A DNA stretch of 64,000 bases, from contig JAALGY010000012.1 of NCBI GenBank assembly GCA_032358165.1, positions 3,286,001-3,350,000 of the forward strand, given 5' to 3'. Below the pieces are notes generated by a model. That model saw only the letters and a list, made by a program, of their open reading frames with translations. It ran no database searches and was not told the origin of the DNA. The first letter of the stretch is position 1; every line of letters starts with the position of its first letter. This document shows positions 23,070-33,193 of this stretch, piece after piece. The DNA comes from Diplosphaera chodatii. Lineage: Eukaryota > Chlorophyta > Trebouxiophyceae > Prasiolales > Stichococcaceae. The position numbers and the translations under genes were made by a program.

Positions 23070-26000
23070 ATGGCTACTGGTGCATCCAGCAAGGCGTCCA
23101 TAGGAGCACTAGTGCAGTACTGCCTCCGGAGATCATGCAGCACGTTTGCAGTCTGCTGCAAGATCCAGATGACCTTGCAAGCACCCATCTAGTGGATACC
23201 AGGTGTGTGTGCCCTGCTGAGCACTTCGTGTAACGAGTGTGCCGTATGCTGCTGGTCTGATTGGCATGTAACCGTCAGCATGCTATATGCTGGCTGGTCC
23301 TGCTAGCGTTTGGTGAACCTGACATGATCCAAGGCGTTGATGGAACGTTTGGTGCAGGTTTTGTGCCGCAGCACGGGCTGCACTGCACAGTGCAGAGCCG
23401 CAGCACCCAGGCTTCCTGCAGCTAGCGCTACGGCATCGCTACCCGCTGCAGCACCTCAACACTTCTGCGCTGCGCTTCTGCGACCTCGGCTCGTACCTTG
23501 CAAAGGTGCAGCGTTTACGATTGACATATCTGCTCGCATCGCATGCACAGAAGTTCAAAAGAGGTGCTGTAGCGACGCCAAGTGCAGCGGTGGCTGTTCA
23601 AAGCAAAGCGAGCGTTGATGGTGTCGAATGCTGGTATGCTGCAACCATGCGATATACCTATGTAGCCAGTACCTCTGAAGCTGGGACATCAGCGATGTGA
23701 CAGGCGCCAAGCACCCTGACGTCTTTGGACATTGCCGAGCAATGGCAGAATGGAAAGGCACCGCCTGCGACCCTGCTGAGCGATGTGCTGCAGGGCATCT
23801 CCAGCCTGCGCCGTCTGTCCTGCCAGGTGCATGCACCCTACTCCTGCTGATTTTGACGGGTGGTCCTCAGTTCGTGTCTGGCAGCGAGTGTCACTTGGGC
23901 CTGCATACCACCGTGCTCGCTGATGAATTCCAGTGTCGCATGTTCTGCGCCAAAACCGTTTCATGCGGATACTTGCACGAGCCTATCATTGACATGTGCC
24001 ATGGTTTTCGCTGCAAGTTTCATGCACAGCTGCAGCAAAGGCTGAGTGACCTGGCACACGTTGCTGCCTCTGAAAGGTACCAGAGAAAGTGGACAACCTC
24101 AACTTCCTACAGCCGCACCTTGCCAGCTTGAGCATGCTGTCGCTGGTCATCCTGTCGACGTGTAACTTTGAATCCTTCCAGGTGCCTGGGGTTTGTTGCC
24201 GTCTCAGGGCAGCGTCATTCGCATGGATGCATGCTTGGCGTTGTGCCCTGTAGTCTGCCAGATGGGCGCAGCACGTGTATGTAGCTAAACCACCTGACAG
24301 CATGCATGCGCTCGCCATGCCTGCAGGGTCTAAGTCGCCTGACCGCTTTGCAGCGGCTGGCGGTTGACATGCCTGCTGCAATCGGAAGTCAGCCCCTGGG
24401 CGCGATCGCTGGGCTGACGCACCTGCAAGATCTTTCCATCCCACCGCCACTCGACCCATCATTCTTCCTAGCGCTGAGGTATGGGACGATTGAGTGCAGC
24501 TCGGCAGTTGCTGAAGTGAGGACATGTGAAAAGTGCCAATCCTTTCATGTACGTTTCCTGCAGCCAATTGACTGCCCTCGGCCTGGGCAACATGGACGCG
24601 GAGATTCCGAGCCGTGATCGTGATGCAGATGTGTCCGCGCTGGTGGAGACGCTTCCGCAGCTGAACAAGCTGCACTTGATGTGCTTTGCAGGGGCGGCAT
24701 CTGACGCAGGTGTGCAGTGCAAGGTCCTGGAAAGGTGTTATGGGGTGCTGTGCAAATGGTTCTTGCTTAGCACCGGGGTGAAAGAGCACACCCACGTGCA
24801 TGGTTGTTGCAGGGTACTCCGTTGATTTTCCAGCTTGCCGAAATGAATCTACAACACATGCCATGCAGGACTCTGCCAGTTGTCAAGGCTCGAGAACCTG
24901 AAGGACCTGAGCTTGACGAGATCCTTCCACTTATGCACACACAAGGGTCTGACTGCAGCCCTTGCCACAATGGCAGGTAGTGCACCTGGTGCATTCATGT
25001 GCGACGGATGATGTCCAGACATGCATGCTTTCGGCTACAGAGTGCTTCGTGTTCTCTGTTGACAAGGCTGCATAACAATTTGCAACATTGACATCTGCAC
25101 TGGCCCATACATTCATTGGTGCAGGCCTAGAATCATTGAGCCTTTCCGAACCAAACTATTCCAACTGCGGCTTCTTGACACCACGAGCTACCGCTGGCAT
25201 TGCCCAGTGCACCGGGGTGACAGCCCTGTGTGTCGTTGGACTGCACAGCATGGCCTATGGCAGGTGTGGAAGCACAGCTGCACGAGTGCATTTCTTCTAA
25301 CAGTGGTTTAGCATCGATGGTGATTGTGAGTGTCTGATGGTATGTGGGCACGAAAAGGCAAGCCAACTAACCATATTTGCCTGCATCCACCTGGCAGTGC
25401 CACGACCAGAATGCTCAAGGCGCTGGGTCCCCGGCTGCAGCGCCTGGCGATCAGCTATCGCTATGAGAGAGATGCAGTTACACGCCGCTATCAGCGCACG
25501 CCCAAGGGCAGCCTGGTGCCCTCAATTCTGAGGCACTGTCCGCTGGTGGTGGACCTGCAGCTGAATGAGTACCTGCCGCCTGGCAACACTGCACAGGTAT
25601 CCTGCGTCAGCAGCTGCAGCACCAAAGTTGACCCTACTGATGCTGGAGTGTCAGTGGTGTTGGTTTGGTAGCGGTGAATACATACACGCCCTTGAAAGCA
25701 GCGAGTTTCCTGCCAAGTATTAAGTGCTTGCTGGGTGCAGGGGGTGGTGTGTACGCCATTGGCATGCTGCACCCGGCTGGACTTGTTCTGCCCATCAGCT
25801 GCAGAGGTGCGCTCGAGGCCACACTCGCACTCGGAGAGCACACTACTCTGGGTGGCTAGTGCGCTTCAAAGCCAGGATTGCAGATTGTGCATGACTTCAA
25901 CGTCCAAACCTGTTGCTTCATGCATGCTCTGCTGCTGGAGCACTCCTTTGGTGTGCAGGCCTCGCTCCTGGCGCACGTTCAGGGGCTGTCCCGCCTGCAG

Positions 26001-27333
26001 CTACATGTGGGCCTGAAGATACTACAGGACAACGGTCTTGCATCCATCACCGATGGTGTGTGTGGCAGAATACATATAATAGAATGGACAGAACCACGTT
26101 TCTCCTGCAACCTGGATACCGTGCGTGCAGTTTGATGGGCGTACACTGTACACCTCTGCTGCAGATGATTACATACAGCAGTTTCATGACCTTTCATCTG
26201 CAGGTTTGAGATGTCTGGTGCACCTTCGGTGTCTCAGTATAGAGATCAGAAGCATCAAGAGCAACCCAATGCTGCGTCTGCTGCAGGTGTGTGCACGGTA
26301 CCACTCATGCGCATGATTATTGTGCAGCTTTACACTACTGCACAGCTGGGTACCACCTAGTATTGAATGTAGTGATCATCCTTTCGGCTCGTCTGGGTGG
26401 ATTGTATGGTGCTGAGCTGACGTGTTAGGTGCCGGTGCCGCCGCAGGCAGTGCCATCTTCCAGCAGTTTGACGTGGCTGCAGCTGGCTGATGACACGCGT
26501 CCTGCTGGCAGCCGGCCTGACGAACTTCGGGTGTGCTTTTCGGCCAAATTATGCACTCCAAACACCCCACCATGCCTTTGGCCACAACTTACTGGGTGAT
26601 GCAAACTACTGCATGATCATCCATCAAATGCCGCAAGTAGATTGCTGGTCTGTCAGCGTGTTGTCAGCTGGTGAAAGATCAGGATGTTGATAAGCTTTTC
26701 TGGACTCGCTCGGCATTGAGGACTCGAGCCTCAGTGACTAGGGTATCGGCGTCCAGCACCTGCGGGCGCTGGCGGCGCTGCCACGGCTGACGGCACTCAA
26801 CCTGTACCACGTGTGCTGGGCAGAGGACGCTCTCAGCCTGGGTCCCGGGTGGCTGGCGGCCCGCCTGCCTTGCCTGCGCATCCTGAATGCATCTTCCGAA
26901 GTGCTGGTGGGTCGGCGATGCTGCCTTCCAGCGCATAGCCTGAACCCTCACAAGCCTGCCTGCCGACCTCACCAGACTTGAACACTGCATGCACACTGCC
27001 TTGCATCTGCCAGCATCCGTCAGCAGAGCGCTTACTTGTCGCTGCGCATGCTCTGAATACTTGCAGCCATGCCGAGGATGACTGTGCTCAGACCTGCAGT
27101 CTGCTGCAGCTGGTGTCATCTGTGAGGCACACAGCAAACTACTGCCGATGTCAAGCAACGTTGCACTGCTGCAGGTTCCTGCAGCGACAGGCGATGCATC
27201 GCTGCTGGATGACAACAGCCCTGTAGCCAGCTACGAGCTGCGTGATCTGCCGGGGCGGCGGCTGCGGCGGTGGCCGCGGCGCACCAGCCCGGGCTATCAG
27301 CCTGCGCGCATTACCTGGGACATGCCGGAGTAG
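23070..27333 (+). CDS. F-box/leucine-rich-repeat protein F2; 11-nt insertion disrupts exon 1
   Basis: Sister of F1 and predicted SCF receptor. Exons: 23070-23202, 23358-23505, 23704-23826, 24077-24181, 24327-24478, 24564-24709, 24869-24976, 25125-25263, 25398-25596, 25959-26055, 26204-26286, 26429-26530, 26742-26906 and 27175-27333. The F-box (LPPEIMQHVCSLLQDPDDLA) begins at 23120 but in a different frame from the ATG at 23070, which opens the F1-like leader MATGASSKASI. Exon 1 is 133 nt against 122 in F1, the extra 11 nt lying between 23103 and 23119. Apart from this, all exons join in phase to about 615 residues, and exon 12, broken in F1, is intact here (SSSLTWLQLADDT). LRR-like blocks include GLSRLTALQRLAVDMP, LPQLNKLHLMCFAG and LRALAALPRLTALNLYHV. 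The C-terminus ends WDMPE as in F1. An alternative upstream start could rescue the F-box frame; none was identified. Confidence 0.72.
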
Positions 27334-27803
27334 GAGTTGCACTGTGTGGAAGCTGAGCAGCAGCAGTCGTGTGCAGATCCGGCCGCAGCTGTCCAGCCAG
27401 AGAAGCGGCAGGGCTATGCAGTACCTTTCAGACAGGGATAGCACATGAAGCATACTTCGGGCCAGTGCACAGCTGGTCGCGCTTGTGCAACGTGCAGTGT
27501 TTGGGTGGCAGCAGGATGTGTGGTCAAACTGATAGCGGTGACCATGATTTCACACAAGTCTGAAGGGAGTGCGCAATCAGGGCAGCTGCACACAGGTGTC
27601 TCACCCGATGCAACCTCATTTGTGGGTCATCTATTGTGCTTGCAAAGCAACAACCTAGGCTGTTCAACGCTAAACTTGTGCTGAAGGGTCTACCGACATC
27701 AGTGTTGCACGCCACCCACCAGCAAATGTTGTACCTCAAAGCATCGCACCGATGCCACCAATAGCAACGGCTATCCTGCAACCGATGTGGGTGCTACAAG
27801 CGA
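27334..27803. other. 3' flank of F2, tail to tail with U4
   Basis: About 470 bp between the stop codons of F2 and U4. Homologous to 20552-21037. No gene and no TGTAA signal on either strand were recognised. Confidence 0.6.
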
Positions 27804-30800
27804 TCAAAGCCCCGCTGCCTGGATGATGCTACGCAGCGCATGATTGGGTATCAGGTTCCGCGTCTGCGCAGGCGCCCCGCTGGCAAAGCACGTGCCGTGC
27901 TGCTGCAGCCAGGCGGCGATGGCGGCCCGCTCGTAGGTCTGCCCGTCCGCTTTGCACACCACCGGATCCCTCATGACCTCCTGCAGAGAGCAGGGCTGTG
28001 GTGCTGAGCCATCCAACATATGTGAGCGTCTATATGCCGTACTCGGCACCAGCTTGTGCATGTGCTATGTAGGAGGGGGCAGCTTGCAGCAGGCGCCCAT
28101 TCGAGGTCGAGGGCCGGACCTGTGTGATAGGACACCTCATCCACTGCCAATCTGCTTCCACTGCAGGCCCAGTCGAGCTTCCTGCCGCTGCTGCTGCTGC
28201 TGCTGGTGGTGGTGGTGGTGGTGCTGCCGCTGTTGCTTCTGCCGCCGCTGTTGTGATGGCTTCCGCTGCAGTCCCTGCCGTTGTGGGGATGCTGGACGCC
28301 GCCATGCTGGCTCCTGCAGGAGCTGTGCAGGCTGCTTTGGCTGGAGGCCCGGCTGGGACTGCAGCCTGCTTCCCCTTCAGCCGCCGCCGCGCTGCCTTGC
28401 CGCCCGCTGCAGCGGCCGCCTCCTCCTCTTCCTGCAGCCGCCACAATCATCTGCAGCTGCCCGCTCAACAAATGCCGGCTGCAGCCCGGTTGATAGCGCC
28501 GCACAGAGACTGCTGAGTACCCTCCGTCTTGCCCAGGTGCAGTTCAAAGTGTGCCGGCTGCAGCAGGGGGTGCAGGAAGGCAGAACCGGGCGTCGCCTCA
28601 CCAGCAGCAGGGCGCGCATTGCCGCCTCAGCGCTGTCTGCCGTGCGGTCCGGCAAGACGCCCTTCGCCTTCTGCTTCTGCGGGCCTTTGCGGCGGGGTGG
28701 CACTGCCCTGACCACGTCCTGCTGCACTTCAAAAACTTGAAGTCATGTTCATTCTCACACCAAGCTCTTCAAGATGGAAGTTTATGATAATATATTATAT
28801 TATATTAAATTGACGTTAGAGCGCAATTTTGGTGAGTTTGATGTGTTAAAGATAACTTTCAAACAGGCGTATATTTTAGGCATGTTTTCACTGTGCTCTA
28901 TTGTCGCGGTTGTGTGAGACATTGCATGTTTTGAGATTTGCGAATACTCGCACATCCAACAATACAGCCCCTCTTCCTCGTCCCCATTCAGCTGCGCAGC
29001 TCACCTCAGCGCCGCCGTCTTCCACTGCTTCCCGCTGCCGGCCCAGCGCGCAGTCCACCTGCTGCAGGGCTGTCTTGACGCGCTGCCGTGTCTCCACATC
29101 CTCCTGCCGCACCGCCTGCACACAGGCGACCAAATGGATCGGCTTGATTCCGGTGTAAAGAGGAAAGAAGCTGGCCTTGCTGCTGGTGAGCTGACCAGTG
29201 GAATGTGACATTATGCTTGACCTGGTCAACAGAAACTGTGGCAACCAAGGCGTACACAATAGGGCATTCGGATGGTGTTTGCAGGTGGTGAGCCCGCTCA
29301 GGCAAGCCGCATGCCTTGCTGAGCCACAGAACGCACCTGTCCGATGGCCGCTGCGACCGCCGACCAGCCGCCGCCGCCTCTGGCGACCGGGACCGCCCGG
29401 CGAGCCTCGGCGCTGAGCTCGCAGAGAGCCGCCAGCGCTGTGCAGGCTTCTTGGATGGTGTCTGCTGCCCCTGGCTGCAGGCGGCGCTGCAGCTGGGCCC
29501 CGTGGGCCGCCGGCGGCGGCGCCAATGCCGCCACCAGGGCTGCGTACATTTACGGGCCAGGTTACTGTTTGCGGGCTCCACATGAAGCGTCAGAATGGCT
29601 TCAACTGCACTGGCCTGTTTGCAGCACGCAAATGCCACATGAACAGCGGCACTGTTTACACTTTGGGGCGACGTTTAACACTTGACGTCATGTAGAAAGC
29701 AGTGCATATTCGTTCGGGTTCCTGGAAGCAGCTGGCAATATGTTGCAGCCGTGGTACCTTCTGCACCAAGTCTGCCCAGCAGAAGGGCGCTGTCCGGTGC
29801 GCCATCCCGCAGCATGCGCGTCGCAAGGCACGCCAGCCGCCGCAGCAGCTGCCCAGGCATGAAGTCCAGTGAAGAAGCAGGCTCTGCGCCCTCCGCTCGC
29901 CGCTGATCGCATCGCCAAATGCTGCTGCCAGGGCCGTCCGCTGCCATGCCTACAATGCTGGTGCGCTCAGGTCATGCCTGAGCCACGGTTCCCTGTTTTG
30001 TGTGACGTCAATCACATGAGAACTCAAGGCCTTGCCAGAACACAGTAATCTTCAGCTGTGCTGCAAAATGAAGAACTGCCGTGCAAGCAGCCCAAACTCG
30101 CCTGACCATCGTGACGTTCAGGCGCCGAGATGGCGCTTCACACTCAGCAGACCCGAGCACTGTGCAGCTGTTGCACAGCATGGACGCGCATGAACGCTCA
30201 CACAGGAGGCCGCCCAGCGCGCAGCAGGCGCCGCGCAGCAGGGGAGCGGCCGCCGCCCGCGAGGCCGCCAGCGCATCCGCGGCGGCCGCGATGAAATCGG
30301 CCACCGACTCCACTGCCCGGGTGCGCACCATCGCGTACCCCCGGCGCTCCAGGCCCACCGCCCAGGGGTCGATGGCGGCGGCCGCGGCGGCGGCGGTGAG
30401 CAGGCCCGGCGGCGGCGGCCGCTGCAGGGCCGCCGCGCCCAGGCCCCTGGCGTGCGCCATGACCATCTCCGCCGTGGACAGCAGCTGCGCGGTCGCGCTG
30501 TACAGCGCCCGCCGCAGCGTGTAGGTGTGGTGCACGAGGGACTGCACCGTGCGCGACGGCGGCGCGGGCGGCGGCAGCAGGTTCAGCGGCGCGAGCTGCT
30601 CCAGGGCTGCGGCGATGGCTGCGCTCCAGGGCTGGTAGGCAGGCCACGCCGCCAGCTCCTCGGCTGGGAGCTCGAACAGGGGCATGATCACCGGGAGCAG
30701 CGTCGACGAGAGCAGGTGCACCCTGTATGTGAGCACCGACAGGCTCGGCCCGGCGGGCTGCGTGCTGCCCGCTGCTGCGCCGCCGCCGCGGGCGTTGCCG

Positions 30801-32550
30801 CTGCGGGCTGCTTCCGTCGCCCTGTGGCGGGCGTCGGCTGCCGCGAGGTCGCTGACGGCGGCCTGCAGCGCGGCGCCCGTGCGCAGCAGGTGCAGCTGCT
30901 GCTGCTCCGAGTACGCGCGGCCGTACTCCAGGGGGGCGGCGATGGCCTCCGTGACGGCTTTGTCCTCCTCCACGTCATCGGTGCTGAGCTGTGTATAGTG
31001 GTCCAGCAGCGCTTCCGCCGCCGCCAAGCTGGCGGCAAAGGCCGCGTCAGTGCTGCTGCTGCTGCTGCTGCTGCTGTGGGGCTTGCCAGAGCCGCTGCCG
31101 CCGCCGCTGCCGCTGAAGCCGCCGCTGGTCGCCAGCCTCGCCACCGCAAGGGCAGCGTGGCCGACTGCTGCAGCCCAGCCGACCTGCGCTGTCGATGCCG
31201 TTGCCGCCGTCGCATCCGCATGCGCCGCGGCGGCAGCTGCCTCCGTGGAACTGCTGCTGCTGCTGCTGCTGCTGCACGTGGCTGCAGGCTGCACTGGCGT
31301 GCTCCCAGGGTTCATGCGCTGCAGGCAGCCGTCCAGGAAGCGCAGCAGCTGCGCCTCGCACCCCTGCAGCTCCTCTTCAAACGCGGCCGCATCCGCCAGC
31401 TCGGCCGTCGTGACAGCCAGCGCCAGGCGCTCGTCCCTGCTGACACCCGCCGGCGCAGCATCGCTGAACCACAGGTTGAGCAGCCTGCAGCAGCAGGTTT
31501 CAGTTCAGCGCCCAGGCTGTGCCGCACCAGTGTGCCCTGTGGCGGCAGCTGCACATTTTCCAGATCGTTTCGGAGCGTCAGACCCAGCCCAATGCTTGCA
31601 TCTGATGCAGTCAGCAAGCAGGCTGGTGAAGCGTTCCAGGCCACAGCCCGTGCTTCGCGCCAGGCTGCGACCAACTGCTATCACCCAGCAGCGTGACACC
31701 TCCAGGCAGCTGCAAGTACGTCGGAGCGTTGGAGCCAAGCTGGTAGGGCCCGCACCGCAGGCAGGCGGGCGCCGCGAACTGCAGGCACCGCAGCACGCGC
31801 TGCAGGCGGTCAGGGTCTTGTGACTCGTCGCGCGCCGCCGCCAGCAGCGCCCGGCACAGCGCCGCCACCTGCCGCGCCGCCTCCGAGGACGCTGTTTCGC
31901 CAAACTCCGGCCGCAGCAGCGCCGCGGCCAGCTGCACGACTCCGTGCTCCAGCAGCCAGTGCGTCGCCTGGCTGCCGTCGGGGGTGGTTGCATCCTGCAG
32001 CGAGCATGCAGACGACCTGTGCGCTGCTTTTCGGCAAGGGTTGCACGGCTTCATGCACGGAATGTTTGTCGGCCGCAGGATGCTGCAGACCGCTGGCGAT
32101 CCTGTGCTGCTTGCACGCAGGTGCCACCAGGAAGCAGCGTGGGAACGGGGACAGTGCATGGCGCCGTTACATTGCAGCACGAAGTTCTTCCAGCACCCGC
32201 GTCATCCGCTCAGCCTGGATGCGCAGCTGGTTCAGCGCCGCGCTGGCTTCCTCGATCGGCGCCTCAGCGGCTGCTTCCAGCAGGCGCTTCGCCATGAGCA
32301 CGTTCATCAACCTGGACTGCTCTGCGGTGTCCCTGCAGCAGCATGGCGTCACATCCTCTGCGGCGCATGGCGCCAGCATTCTCTCATACGCACGGCATGA
32401 TTGAAGGGCAGACGTGACGATGCTAGCCAGCACTGTTGAGTATCGGGCTTTGATCATACATGATGCAGCAGGTTCATAGCTGGCATGCGGTGTTGAGGGA
32501 TGCTGGTCGCACCGGTGGTGCGGCGCACCATCCTTTTTGTTCGTTGGCAT
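27804..32550 (-). CDS. U-box E3 ubiquitin ligase paralog U4
   Basis: Minus-strand gene with ten exons, in transcript order: 32513-32550 (tentative first exon), 32197-32332, 31756-31994, 30202-31484, 29758-29949, 29337-29539, 29005-29115, 28602-28718, 28120-28431 and 27804-27980. The sum is in frame, about 935 residues. Exon 0 is exactly 136 nt, exon A 239 nt and exon H 177 nt, as in the siblings. Exon B holds poly-Ser tracts from CTG repeats (minus strand AGC) between conserved blocks such as DAAFAASLAAAEALLDHY. The U-box reads EVMRDPVVCKADGQTYERA and NHALRSIIQA. The start (MPTNKKDG) is weak: the exon is only 38 nt, chosen because its phase-2 donor joins exon 0 correctly. The E-F intron is unusually AT-rich. 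It is divergent from U5. Confidence 0.85.
28770..28960. other. AT-rich block in the U4 E-F intron
   Basis: Sequence dominated by A and T (ATAATATATTATATTATATT and flanks) in an otherwise GC-rich locus. No ORF, terminal inverted repeat or target-site duplication was recognised. It could be an old insertion. Confidence 0.5.
31048..31078 (-). repeat. (CTG)n run encoding poly-Ser in U4
   Basis: CTG triplets on the plus strand read AGC on the coding strand and give a serine run before TDAAFAASLAAAE. A second run lies at about 31250-31276 in the same exon. Confidence 0.8.
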
Positions 32551-33193
32551 CTTCGTGAGCACCTACTGACGGTGATCAGCCTCAACGAGATGTTCTGTCT
32601 GCAGTGCTGTTGTGATCCCACACATTCACATCACGGGGGCTGCAGCTGTGCAACCTGGTGCCGCCAGATTGCTGCGGGCCCGGCGCATGCGGCCTTTTAC
32701 GCAGGTGAGAACAAGGCGCCGCACCATGTGCATCCGGCGGACGAGCTGCAGCCGACAAACAGTTAGGCAGGAGACCATCATCATGGCCGTTATCCTAACA
32801 GAAGCAAGTGTAGGTACACGTACTGCACCGTACAAGATCTGCATGCCGCATTGCCATTGAGCGTTTTTGGACCCATGCGTCACATGGCCCAGTCATGGCT
32901 ACCTGGGTCTCCGTGTCCATCACAATGTGCTGAACTGAGCGTCACATTCGCGTGTGGGGTAAAGGTTGTAAGGCTAGGGACTTCTCTTGTGGCATTGGGT
33001 CACTTTCTTCGGCACGGCCCATGCCGCTGAGCGTCAGCGGTGCCCTGTACTCAGCAGCGTTCGCTGGCAGCGTGTGACCTGACCATGTAGCACAGCAACA
33101 GCCCACCGCTGCCTCGGCCGCAGCCAGCGCCAGCCAGCCAGCCCTGAGGTGTTCAGCGATCAGCGCGCGCGCGGTGCAGTTGCGCCCGGCGCG
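32551..33193. other. Divergent promoter region between U4 and U5
   Basis: About 640 bp between the proposed start codons of two head-to-head paralogs. No coding exon is supported. It probably holds both promoters. Confidence 0.5.

Larger units (their letters stand above)
21480..28200. repeat. Segmental duplication copy 2 (F-G-H fragment, F2, U4 3' end)
   Basis: Second copy of the block, in direct orientation. It begins with sequence like 14110-14200 (shared CCGCAGCACAATTG) and runs through F2 into exons H and G of U4, which continues as a full gene. The junction between copies lies near 21450-21480. Confidence 0.8.

Noticed and set aside
30452..31696. 414-codon plus-strand ORF opposite U4
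   Set aside because: The minus strand carries the conserved exon B blocks and correct phases. The plus ORF reads repeats as Arg/Gln-rich sequence.
32626..32883. Alternative first exon for U4 containing MRRARSNLAAP
   Set aside because: Its donor is in phase 1, which does not join exon 0; the weaker candidate at 32513-32550 has the correct phase.
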